From positions 1-64,000 of the forward strand of contig CATXJW010000008.1 of the NCBI GenBank assembly GCA_958370325.1: a stretch of 64,000 nucleotides of DNA, written 5' to 3'. The position numbers and the translations under genes were made by a program. This stretch comes from an uncultured Collinsella sp. Its GTDB lineage: Bacteria > Actinomycetota > Coriobacteriia > Coriobacteriales > Coriobacteriaceae. The number at the start of each line of letters is the position of its first letter. Position 1 is the stretch's first letter. Positions 8,295 to 15,540 of this stretch are shown here, piece by piece. The notes beneath the pieces are model-generated. The model ran no database searches. It was not told the origin of the DNA and was given only the letters and a program-made list of their open reading frames with translations.

Positions 8295-9125
8295 ATGGCT
8301 GTAAAGCACCTTAAGCCGACCTCCGCTGGTAGGCGTTGGCAGACGATCTCCGATTTCTCTGAGATCACCTGCAACAAGCCCGAGAAGTCTCTTCTCGAGC
8401 CCCTGCCCAAGAAGGCCGGTCGTAACAACAACGGCCGCATCACCACCCGCCACCAGGGCGGCGGCGTGAAGCGTCGTTACCGCGTGATCGACTTCAAGCG
8501 CAACAAGGACGGCGTGCCCGCCAAGGTTGCCACGATCGAGTACGATCCGAACCGTTCCGCTCGCATCGCTCTGCTGCACTACGCTGACGGTGAGAAGCGC
8601 TACATCCTGGCCCCCAAGGGCCTCGAGGTCGGTCAGACCATCATGTCCGGTTCTGACGCCGACATCAAGCCGGGCAACGCTCTGCCCCTCGCCGACATCC
8701 CCGTCGGTACGCTCATCCACGCCGTCGAGTTCCAGCCGGGCAAGGGCGCTGCTATCGCCCGTTCCGCCGGTAACTCCTGCCAGCTGATGGGTAAGGAGGG
8801 CAAGTACGCTATCGTCCGTATGCCTTCCTCCGAGATGCGCCGCATCCTCGTTACCTGCCGCGCCACCGTCGGTGAGGTCGGCAACGCCGATCACGCCAAC
8901 ATCGTCATCGGCAAGGCCGGCCGTAAGCGTCACATGAACGTGCGCCCGACCGTCCGCGGTACCGTCATGAACCCTGTCGACCACCCGCACGGCGGTGGCG
9001 AGGGCAAGAACCACACCTCTGGTCGTCCCTCTGTTACCCCCTGGGGTAAGCCGACGAAGGGCCTTCGTACGCGCAAGAAGAAGAAGGTCTCGAACCAGCA
9101 CATCATTCGTCGCCGTAAGAAGTAA
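8295..9125 (+). CDS. rplB: 50S ribosomal protein L2
   Basis: A 276-residue L2 with the family signature NPVDHPHGGGEG, whose histidine lies near the peptidyl-transferase centre, and a very basic C-terminus. The ATG at 8295 follows GAAAGGGA and yields the usual L2 length. The in-frame extension upstream runs through the promoter-like element and is not coding. It begins a tight run of genes to rpsQ. Confidence 0.96.
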   Translation: MAVKHLKPTSAGRRWQTISDFSEITCNKPEKSLLEPLPKKAGRNNNGRITTRHQGGGVKRRYRVIDFKRNKDGVPAKVATIEYDPNRSARIALLHYADGEKRYILAPKGLEVGQTIMSGSDADIKPGNALPLADIPVGTLIHAVEFQPGKGAAIARSAGNSCQLMGKEGKYAIVRMPSSEMRRILVTCRATVGEVGNADHANIVIGKAGRKRHMNVRPTVRGTVMNPVDHPHGGGEGKNHTSGRPSVTPWGKPTKGLRTRKKKKVSNQHIIRRRKK

Positions 9126-9157
9126 TTTCGGATACCGAGTTTTAGGAGAAAGCACTT

Positions 9158-9418
9158 ATGAGCAGAAGTCTCAAAAAGGGCCCGTTCGTGGAGACTCGCC
9201 TTCTCTCGCGTATCACCGCGATGAACGAGGCTGGCAAGAAGGACGTCGTGAAGACCTGGTCCCGCGCGTCCACCATCTTCCCCGAGATGGTTGGTCACAC
9301 CATCGCCGTCCACGACGGCCGCAAGCATGTGCCCGTGTATGTTACCGAGTCCATGGTTGGTCACAAGCTCGGCGAGTTCGCGCCGACTCGTACGTTCCGT
9401 GGCCACAAGGCCAAATAG
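9158..9418 (+). CDS. rpsS: 30S ribosomal protein S19
   Basis: An 86-residue S19 with RSLKKGPFVE at the N-terminus and the VTESMVGHKLGEFAPTR motif. S19 binds the head of 16S rRNA together with S13. A TTAGGAG site precedes the ATG, and the gene lies 14 nt before rplV. Confidence 0.96.
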   Translation: MSRSLKKGPFVETRLLSRITAMNEAGKKDVVKTWSRASTIFPEMVGHTIAVHDGRKHVPVYVTESMVGHKLGEFAPTRTFRGHKAK

Positions 9419-9432
9419 GGGGTTAACCGTAA

Positions 9433-9804
9433 ATGGCAACTAAGTCTATTGAAACTGAGGCCACCGAGGTTCGCGCCGTCGCTAAGTACGTGCGTGTTTC
9501 CCCCAGCAAGGCCCGCCTGGTGGTCGATCTGATCCGCCGCAAGCCTGTCGCTCAGGCTTTCGACATCCTCCACTTCTGCGACCGCGCCGTCGCCGTGGAT
9601 GTCGAGAAGGTTCTCCGTTCCGCTGTTGCGAACGCCGAGAACAACAACGGTCTGCGTGCCGACAACCTGGTTGTCGCCGCTGCCTATGTTGACGAGGGTC
9701 CGACGCTTAAGCGCATCCGTCCCCGCGCCAAGGGTTCCGCTTCTCGCATTCTGAAGCGTACTTCCCACATCACCGTCGTCGTTGCTCCTCGAAAGGAGGC
9801 GTAA
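9433..9804 (+). CDS. rplV: 50S ribosomal protein L22
   Basis: A 123-residue L22. It has KYVRVSPSKARLVVDLIR at the N-terminus and the beta-hairpin RPRAKGSASRILKRTSH, which lines the exit tunnel and is a site of macrolide-resistance changes in other species. It is spaced 6 nt from rpsC, whose ribosome site AAAGGAGG is inside its 3' end. Confidence 0.96.
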   Translation: MATKSIETEATEVRAVAKYVRVSPSKARLVVDLIRRKPVAQAFDILHFCDRAVAVDVEKVLRSAVANAENNNGLRADNLVVAAAYVDEGPTLKRIRPRAKGSASRILKRTSHITVVVAPRKEA

Positions 9805-9810
9805 AGCTGT

Positions 9811-10521
9811 ATGGGTCAGAAAGTCTACCCCACCGGCTTCCGTCTTGGCATCACCGAGAACTGGCGCTCCCGCTGGTTCGCAGAGAAGGATTACGCTAAG
9901 ACCCTCGGTAACGATCTCGAGATCCGCAAGTACCTCGAGAAGCGTCTTTCCCGCGCAGCTGTCTCCCGCGTCGAGATCGAGCGCGCTGGCGACAAGGTGA
10001 AGGTCATCATCCTCACCGCTCGCCCCGGCGTTGTCATCGGTAAGAAGGGTGCCGAGATCGATACCCTCCGCACCGAGCTCGAGAAGGTCGCTGGCGTCTC
10101 CAAGGGCCAGCTCTCCGTCGACGTTGTCGAGATCAAGCGCCCCGAGCTCGACGCCAACCTCGTTGCTCAGTCTATCGCCGAGCAGCTCGAGGGCCGCGTT
10201 GCCTTCCGTCGCGCTATGCGCAAGGCTGTCCAGTCCGCCCGCAAGGCCGGCGCTAAGGGCATCCGTATCCAGTGCTCCGGTCGTCTCGGCGGTGCCGAGA
10301 TGGGCCGTCGTGAGTGGTACCGTGAGGGTCGCGTGCCTCTGCACACCCTCCGTGCCAAGATCGACTACGGCACGGCTGTCGCCAGCACCACCATGGGCGC
10401 TTGCGGCGTGAAGGTCTGGATCTACCTGGGCGAGAAGCTCCCGGGCCAGCCTGTTCCCAACCCTGCACTCGAGGGCTCTTCCCGTCCTCGTCGTCGTAAC
10501 TCCGAGAGGAGGGGTCAGTAG
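9811..10521 (+). CDS. rpsC: 30S ribosomal protein S3
   Basis: A 236-residue S3 with MGQKVYPTGFRLGI at the start, a KH domain (VVIGKKGAEIDTLR) and the C-terminal GVKVWIYLGE segment. It sits at the mRNA entry channel. Its stop codon shares one base with the GTG start of rplP. Confidence 0.96.
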   Translation: MGQKVYPTGFRLGITENWRSRWFAEKDYAKTLGNDLEIRKYLEKRLSRAAVSRVEIERAGDKVKVIILTARPGVVIGKKGAEIDTLRTELEKVAGVSKGQLSVDVVEIKRPELDANLVAQSIAEQLEGRVAFRRAMRKAVQSARKAGAKGIRIQCSGRLGGAEMGRREWYREGRVPLHTLRAKIDYGTAVASTTMGACGVKVWIYLGEKLPGQPVPNPALEGSSRPRRRNSERRGQ

Positions 10522-11024
10522 TGCTTGCCCCTAAGCGTATTCTTCACCGCAAGGTGCAGCGTGGCTCCATGAAGGGCCAGGCCAAGGGTAATACCGAGCT
10601 GCATTTCGGCGAGTTTGGTATCCAGGCTCTCGAGGCCCATTGGATCACCAACCGTCAGATCGAGGCCGCTCGTATTGCCATGACCCGCTACATGAAGCGT
10701 GGCGGTCGTGTCTACATCACGATCTTCCCCGATAAGCCCATCACCAAGAAGCCTGCCGAGACTCGCATGGGTTCTGGTAAGGGTAACCCCGAGGAGTGGG
10801 TGGCCGTCGTCAAGCCCGGCCGCATCATGTTCGAGGTCAAGGGCGTGCCCGAGGAGGTCGCTCGCGAGGCTCTGCGTCTTGCACAGCACAAGCTTCCCAT
10901 CAAGACCAAGATTGTTGCTGCTAAGAACGCTGAGCAGCGCATCGAGAAGGAGATGGCTGAGGAGGCCGCTCTCGAGGCCAAGTGGGCTGCTGAGGACGCC
11001 GCCGCCGCCAAGGAGGAGAACTAA
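10521..11024 (+). CDS. rplP: 50S ribosomal protein L16 with C-terminal extension
   Basis: A 167-residue L16. The first 140 residues match the family (PKRILHRKVQRG, MGSGKGNPEEWVAVVKPG). The final 25 or so are an added Ala/Glu-rich, probably helical tail, since usual L16 is 136-144 residues. It starts with GTG at 10521, overlapping rpsC by one base, after AGGAGGGG. Its stop overlaps the rpmC start. Confidence 0.95.
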   Translation: MLAPKRILHRKVQRGSMKGQAKGNTELHFGEFGIQALEAHWITNRQIEAARIAMTRYMKRGGRVYITIFPDKPITKKPAETRMGSGKGNPEEWVAVVKPGRIMFEVKGVPEEVAREALRLAQHKLPIKTKIVAAKNAEQRIEKEMAEEAALEAKWAAEDAAAAKEEN

Positions 11025-11239
11025 TGAAGCCCGCAGAGATTCGTGAGCTCTCGGACGCTCAGCTCGTTGAGAAGCTGAAGGAAATGCGCGCCGAGCTCTT
11101 TAACCTTCGTTTCCAGATGGCCACCAGCCAGCTGGACAACACCGCTCGCGTCAACACCGTGAAGAAGGACATCGCTCGCGTCCTCACGGAGCAGCGCGCC
11201 CGCGAGATCGCAGCGGAGAAGTCCGCTGTCGCCGAGTAG
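11024..11239 (+). CDS. rpmC: 50S ribosomal protein L29
   Basis: A 71-residue L29: two helices with the LFNLRFQMATSQLDN motif typical of the family. It lies near the tunnel exit. The start overlaps the rplP stop by one base and an AAGGAGGAG site lies inside rplP. Confidence 0.95.
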   Translation: MKPAEIRELSDAQLVEKLKEMRAELFNLRFQMATSQLDNTARVNTVKKDIARVLTEQRAREIAAEKSAVAE

Positions 11240-11255
11240 GACCTAAGGAGAGAAC

Positions 11256-11516
11256 ATGACTGATTCGCGTAACTCGCGTAAGGTCCGTACGGGTGTCGTT
11301 ACCTCCGTCTCCGGTGCCAAGACCATCGTTGTCACCGTCACCGAGCGCAAGCGTCACCCCAAGTACGGCAAGATGATGACCAGCTCCAAGAAGCTGCATG
11401 CTCACGACGAGGAGTGCACGGCTGGCGTGGGCGACACCGTCCGCGTTATGGAGACCCGTCCTATGTCCAAGATGAAGCGTTGGCGCCTCATCGAGGTCGT
11501 CGAGCGCGCTAAATAA
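11256..11516 (+). CDS. rpsQ: 30S ribosomal protein S17
   Basis: An 86-residue S17 with an OB fold. RKVRTGVVTSVSGAKTIVV and the ETRPMSKMKRWRL motif identify it. A TAAGGAGAG site precedes the ATG. A 118-nt spacer follows before rplN, longer than elsewhere in the cluster; I see no gene and no clear promoter in it. Confidence 0.95.
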   Translation: MTDSRNSRKVRTGVVTSVSGAKTIVVTVTERKRHPKYGKMMTSSKKLHAHDEECTAGVGDTVRVMETRPMSKMKRWRLIEVVERAK

Positions 11517-11634
11517 GCAGTCGCTCTTACGACTTGTACGTTTCCGAAGATGTGCGTATGCCTGGCTTGCATACCACGGGCCGCGTAAAGGCTGCGCACC
11601 TCTCTTCGGTTCTTAGTTCGGAGGAACATCTACC

Positions 11635-12003
11635 ATGATTCAGATGCAAACCATGCTGAACGTCGCCGACAACTCCGGCGCTCGCAAGATTCGCTGCATC
11701 AAGGTGCTTGGCGGTTCCAAGCGTCGTTATGCAGGCATCGGCGATACGTTCATCGGTGCTGTCCAGGAGGCTACCCCTGGCGCTAACGTCAAGAAGAAGG
11801 ACGTTGTCCGTTGCGTCGTCGTTCGCACCGTTAAGGAGATCCGCCGCAAGGATGGCTCCTACATTCGCTTTGACGAGAACGCTTGCGTTGTCGTCAACAA
11901 CGATGGTTCGCCCGTCGGCACCCGTATCTTCGGGCCCGTCGCTCGCGAGCTTCGTGACAAGAAGTACATGAAGATCGTCTCGCTCGCTCCCGAGACCCTG
12001 TAG
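11635..12003 (+). CDS. rplN: 50S ribosomal protein L14
   Basis: A 122-residue L14 of exact family length, with MIQMQTMLNVADNSGARKI at the start and RIFGPVARELR near the end. It contacts 16S rRNA at intersubunit bridges. The ribosome site is CGGAGGAAC. It pairs with rplX 13 nt downstream. Confidence 0.96.
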   Translation: MIQMQTMLNVADNSGARKIRCIKVLGGSKRRYAGIGDTFIGAVQEATPGANVKKKDVVRCVVVRTVKEIRRKDGSYIRFDENACVVVNNDGSPVGTRIFGPVARELRDKKYMKIVSLAPETL

Positions 12004-12016
12004 TTAGGGGAGATAT

Positions 12017-12322
12017 ATGTATATCAAGAAGGGCGATAAGGTCCAGGTTCTCTCTGGTAAGGATCGCGGCAAGCAGGGCGTTGTCCTGCGTGCTCTCCCC
12101 GCCGAGAACAAGGTCGTTGTCGAGGGCGTTTCGGTCGTCAAGAAGGCCGTCAAGCCCAACGCTGCCAACCAGCAGGGCGGCATCGTTTCGCAGGAGGCTC
12201 CCATCGACGCCTCCAACGTCAATCTCGTTTGCCCCGAGTGCGGTAAGGTTACCCGCGTCGGTCACGAGAAGGACGGCAAGAACAAGCTGCGCGTCTGCAA
12301 GAAGTGCGGCCACAAGTTCTAA
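12017..12322 (+). CDS. rplX: 50S ribosomal protein L24 with C-terminal zinc ribbon
   Basis: A 101-residue L24 with an N-terminal KOW motif (KKGDKVQVLSGKDRGKQG) and a C-terminal ribbon with C72, C75, C94 and C97, which suggests zinc binding. L24 is an assembly initiator for the 50S subunit. It is followed by an intrinsic terminator, and the normal next gene, rplE, lies 28.9 kb away at 41272. Confidence 0.95.
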   Translation: MYIKKGDKVQVLSGKDRGKQGVVLRALPAENKVVVEGVSVVKKAVKPNAANQQGGIVSQEAPIDASNVNLVCPECGKVTRVGHEKDGKNKLRVCKKCGHKF

Positions 12323-12349
12323 GCTGCCCGCAACATCAAGTTGCTAGCA

Positions 12350-12385
12350 AAGGCCCGGATGCTCCACGGCACCCGGGCCTTTATC
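12350..12385 (+). terminator. Intrinsic terminator after rplX
   Basis: A 13-bp stem with one mismatch (AAGGCCCGGATGC with GCACCCGGGCCTT, loop TCCACG) is followed by TTTATC. It ends the first ribosomal block and indicates that rplE and later genes need their own promoter. Confidence 0.75.
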
Positions 12386-12659
12386 TATCCCTACTCATTG
12401 CACTCATTGAGGACAGACTTAAATGAGTGCCCTAAATGGTCAAGCATAGATGAGCGGGTGTGCTGTACAAATTGCTTGTGTGCGCGTTTATGCGCGTTAG
12501 ATTGCGTCTAATTGTGCACTCATGCGTATATATGCGCCGTTTACGGGACAATAATGACCGTTTAACGGTGAGATACGCAAAAACGCGCATAGACGCGCGT
12601 GTTTGTGCGAATATAGAGCTGTCAGAAAGCAAGGCGTTCTATGACACAGGAGGCACATA
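12386..12659 (+). promoter_or_regulatory. Regulatory spacer before the oxidoreductase/DeoR pair
   Basis: The spacer is AT-richer than its surroundings and holds several symmetric sites. A 17-bp motif GCGCGTTTATGCGCGTT at 12482-12498 recurs inverted at 12582-12598 with one change, exactly 100 bp apart. A related ATGCGTATATATGCGC lies between them (about 12522). GCACTCATT/AATGAGTGC is an inverted repeat at 12400-12430. These are candidate operators for the DeoR-family protein encoded downstream. No gene is visible. Confidence 0.5.
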
Positions 12660-13739
12660 ATGGCAGATTTCAAGCAGTCTCCGCTCGACGCGGCGGCAGC
12701 CGCCAAAGCAGCGTTCGCTTCGGTTCAGGACAAGCCGTTCCCCGACGATATCTTTACGGCTCCCGAGCTCCGTTGGGCTGTGATCGGGTGCGGCGTTATC
12801 GCCAACCAGATGGCTCAGTCCCTTGCTCTTGCCGGTCGCACGCTTGCGGGCGTCGCCAACCGCACGCTGTCCAAGGCTCAGGCTTTTGCTGAGCAGTATG
12901 GCATCGAGAAGGTCTATGACACGGTCGAGGACCTCTACGCCGATCCGAACATCGACGCCGTCTACATCACCACCCCGCACAACACTCATATCACCTATCT
13001 GCGCGCTGCGTTGGCAGCTGGTAAGCACGTGCTCTGCGAGAAGGCCATTACCCTCAATTCCGCTGAGCTTGATGAGGCCTGCGCCATTGCCGACGAGCAC
13101 AACGTGGTCCTTATGGACGCCACCACGGTGCTCCACATGCCTTTGTATCAGGAGCTGCGTCGTCGCATGGATGTCGGTGAGTTCGGCCGCATGAATCTCG
13201 CTCAGCTCAACTTTGGCAGCTACAAGGAGTACGGCGATCTGACCAATCGCTTCTACAACCGCAACCTTGCTGGCGGTGCCATGCTCGATATTGGCGTGTA
13301 TGCCCTGTCCGTCATGCGTCTCTTTATGGCCAGCCAGCCCGCCGAGGTCGTGTCTCTAGGCAACACCTGCGAGACTGGCGTCGATGTTGCGGGCGGCATC
13401 GTCTGCCGTAATGCCGAACAGCAGCTGGGCGTGGTGAGCCTTACGCTCCACTCCAAGCAACCCAAGCGCTCGATCATTAGCTTCGACAAGTGTTATATCG
13501 AGGTCAACGAGTATCCGCGTGCCGATCACGCGACCATCGTGTGGACTGCCGACGGCCACCGCGAGGAGGTCCACGCTGGCACCGAGGCCTACGCACTGTG
13601 CTACGAGATGGCCGATCTTGAGAAGGCCGTTGCCGGCGACGACTCCAAGCGCGAGCTGCTGGATTATGCTTCTGATGTTATGGAGCTTATGACCAAGCTT
13701 CGCGCCGACTGGGGAGTCGTGTACCCCGAGGAGGAGTAA
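12660..13739 (+). CDS. Gfo/Idh/MocA family NAD(P)-dependent oxidoreductase
   Basis: A 359-residue protein with a Rossmann N-terminus (WAVIGCGVIANQMAQSLALA after an unusual 40-residue lead-in) and the family motif CEKAITLNSAELDEA, whose EK lysine is catalytic. The C-terminal part is the mixed sheet domain used for substrate binding. These enzymes oxidise or reduce sugars, inositols and related compounds, and the substrate is not evident. It precedes a DeoR-family regulator by 3 nt, which points to an inducible carbohydrate-related function. An AGGAGG site precedes the ATG. Confidence 0.85.
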   Translation: MADFKQSPLDAAAAAKAAFASVQDKPFPDDIFTAPELRWAVIGCGVIANQMAQSLALAGRTLAGVANRTLSKAQAFAEQYGIEKVYDTVEDLYADPNIDAVYITTPHNTHITYLRAALAAGKHVLCEKAITLNSAELDEACAIADEHNVVLMDATTVLHMPLYQELRRRMDVGEFGRMNLAQLNFGSYKEYGDLTNRFYNRNLAGGAMLDIGVYALSVMRLFMASQPAEVVSLGNTCETGVDVAGGIVCRNAEQQLGVVSLTLHSKQPKRSIISFDKCYIEVNEYPRADHATIVWTADGHREEVHAGTEAYALCYEMADLEKAVAGDDSKRELLDYASDVMELMTKLRADWGVVYPEEE

Positions 13740-13742
13740 ACG

Positions 13743-14489
13743 ATGCTTGCGGAAGATAGGCTCAACGCGATCGTGTCGATGGTGCAGCAGACGGGCTCGG
13801 TTACCGTACCGGAGCTTGCTGAGGCACTGGGTGTGACGGCGTCTACCATTCGGCGCGACCTGCAGACGCTCGACCGCGCACACCGTATCGCCAAGGTACA
13901 CGGTGGAGCGACGAGCCTTGAGCGCGCGCACGTGACGCGCGACCTAACGCTTAATGAGCGCAGCGATCTTCATAACGACGACAAGGAGCGTATTTGCGCC
14001 CGTGCGGCGGCGCTTGTGGAGCCCGAGAGCTTTGTGTACATCGATTCGGGTTCGACGACGCTCAGGCTCATCGAGCACCTTCCGCGCCTTGAGGGTGTCA
14101 CCTATGTGACTGATTCCGTGCTCCACGCTCAGCATCTCGCCCTGCGCGGTATGCGCACCGTGGTGCTGGGCGGCGAGCTCAAGCCCGAGACCGAGGCGCT
14201 GGTGGGCCCCGATGCCTTGGCAACCCTGGACCGCTACAACTTCAACTGTGGCTTTTGGGGCTCTAACGGCATCGCCGCCGAGCAGGGTTTTACGGCGCCC
14301 GATATCGAGGAAGCGCAAGTAAAGCGCATCTCGATGCGCCATACGGCCAAGCGCTTTGTAATCTCGGACGCCAGTAAATTTGGCATGGTGGCGCCCGTCA
14401 AGTTCGCGGACTTCCGCGACGCAACGATTATTACCGCGGGCGAAGTGCCCGCCAAGTACCAGACGATGGACAACGTCATCACGGTCTAG
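13743..14489 (+). CDS. DeoR/GlpR family transcriptional regulator
   Basis: A 248-residue repressor-type protein. Residues 1-60 form a DeoR winged helix (TVPELAEALGVTASTIRRDL). The rest is a sugar-phosphate-isomerase-like effector domain containing the YIDSGSTT motif that binds phosphorylated sugars. It overlaps no gene but follows the oxidoreductase by 3 nt, so the two form an operon. It is likely autoregulated through the symmetric sites at 12482-12598. A strong terminator follows. Confidence 0.88.
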   Translation: MLAEDRLNAIVSMVQQTGSVTVPELAEALGVTASTIRRDLQTLDRAHRIAKVHGGATSLERAHVTRDLTLNERSDLHNDDKERICARAAALVEPESFVYIDSGSTTLRLIEHLPRLEGVTYVTDSVLHAQHLALRGMRTVVLGGELKPETEALVGPDALATLDRYNFNCGFWGSNGIAAEQGFTAPDIEEAQVKRISMRHTAKRFVISDASKFGMVAPVKFADFRDATIITAGEVPAKYQTMDNVITV

Positions 14490-14527
14490 CAACGGGACAA
14501 GGCCAAACCATTTAGTTTTCTCAATAG

Positions 14528-14568
14528 AAAAGCGGCAACGTCCATTACGGGCGTTGCCGCTTTTGTTG
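14528..14568 (+). terminator. Terminator of the oxidoreductase/DeoR operon
   Basis: A perfect 13-bp stem, AAAAGCGGCAACG with CGTTGCCGCTTTT, has an 11-nt loop and a T-rich tail. Confidence 0.88.
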
Positions 14569-14580
14569 TCTACCGGTTTG

Positions 14581-14797
14581 TCTAAATCTGTAACAACTGG
14601 ACCGTTAAAAGTGGGCTAGATGTTACAGATTGAGATACTTCCGAACCGCGCCGTCCCTTTGTCTCAATCTGTAACATCTGGAACTGATTTTGCCGAGTTA
14701 CTGTTACAGATTGAGATTTTCCCTTAAGGGGGATTTGAATGTCTCGATCTGTAACAGATAGACCGGAAAACGGGCTCTAACTGTTACAGATCGAGAC
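14581..14797. repeat. Array of three tandem palindromic units, period about 80 bp
   Basis: Left arms TCTnnATCTGTAACA lie at 14581, 14662 and 14742. The matching right arms TGTTACAGATnGAGA end at 14635, 14716 and 14797. Each unit is about 55 bp, with 25-26 bp between units. Unit 3 carries CGATC/GATCG where unit 2 has CAATC/GATTG, a paired change that keeps base pairing. The loops differ in sequence. It lies downstream of the DeoR terminator, and the remaining 14798-14865 resembles the GGGACAG spacers seen elsewhere. No gene is visible. Confidence 0.85.
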
Positions 14798-14865
14798 GTT
14801 TTGGGACCGCGGCTGAGCCATTACGGCAAAACTACCACAAAGGTGCCTGTCCCCATTGTGATGGT

Positions 14866-15525
14866 TTAGGGCTCCCAGGGGCAGGGAGCTTCGATGTGGA
14901 TGTGCTCGCCGGTTACGGGATGCGTGAAGGACACGCTGTGGGCGTGGAGCATCAGGCCGCAGGGGCGCGGCGTGCCGTACAGGTCGTCGCCAACCAGGGG
15001 ATGGCGCTCGCTTGCCAGGTGCACGCGGATCTGGTGTTTGCGGCCGGTGAGCAACTCGACATCAATATATGAACGCGCGGGCAGGCCTCGACGGCTCTTA
15101 AGGCGCTTGAGCACCTTCACGCGCGTTTGAGACGGCTTGCCGCTGGCGCCGACGCGCATCTTGCGGCTGTCGTGGCGGTCGCGGGCGATGGGCTTGTCGA
15201 TGAGCTTCTCGTTCCAGTCGATCTTGCCCTCGGCCAGCGCCAGATAGTGCTTTTCGAAAGCGTGGTCGATGACCATCTGGTCAAAGGCGGGCTGCGTCTG
15301 CTTGTCGAGCGAGAACAACACCACGCCGGTGGTGTTGCGGTCCAGGCGGTTGAGCGGCTGCATGTCAGTCGCGGCAAAGCCGTCGCCCATCGCCAGCAGC
15401 AGGTCGCTGGCGTAGTCGGTGAGCGTGCGCTCGCCGGTGCCGTCGCCGTGGACGATCATGCCGGCAGGCTTGTCGATGGCCATGAGCCAGGCGTCGCAGT
15501 AGAGGACTTGAGGTTCTTCGTTCAC
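14866..15525 (-). CDS. RluA-family pseudouridine synthase
   Basis: A 219-residue enzyme that isomerises uridine to pseudouridine in rRNA or tRNA. The motif LNRLDRNTTGVVL contains the catalytic aspartate (the family motif is HRLDRxTSG), and LLTGRKHQIRVHLA is the second family block. It lacks an N-terminal S4 domain, so it is of the short RluA/RluC-like type. The target nucleotide cannot be assigned. It is 15 nt downstream of the U32 gene on the same strand and probably cotranscribed with it, linking two rRNA-modifying functions. Confidence 0.88.
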   Translation of the reverse strand: MNEEPQVLYCDAWLMAIDKPAGMIVHGDGTGERTLTDYASDLLLAMGDGFAATDMQPLNRLDRNTTGVVLFSLDKQTQPAFDQMVIDHAFEKHYLALAEGKIDWNEKLIDKPIARDRHDSRKMRVGASGKPSQTRVKVLKRLKSRRGLPARSYIDVELLTGRKHQIRVHLASERHPLVGDDLYGTPRPCGLMLHAHSVSFTHPVTGEHIHIEAPCPWEP

Positions 15526-15540
15526 GTGTAAGCCTTTCGG

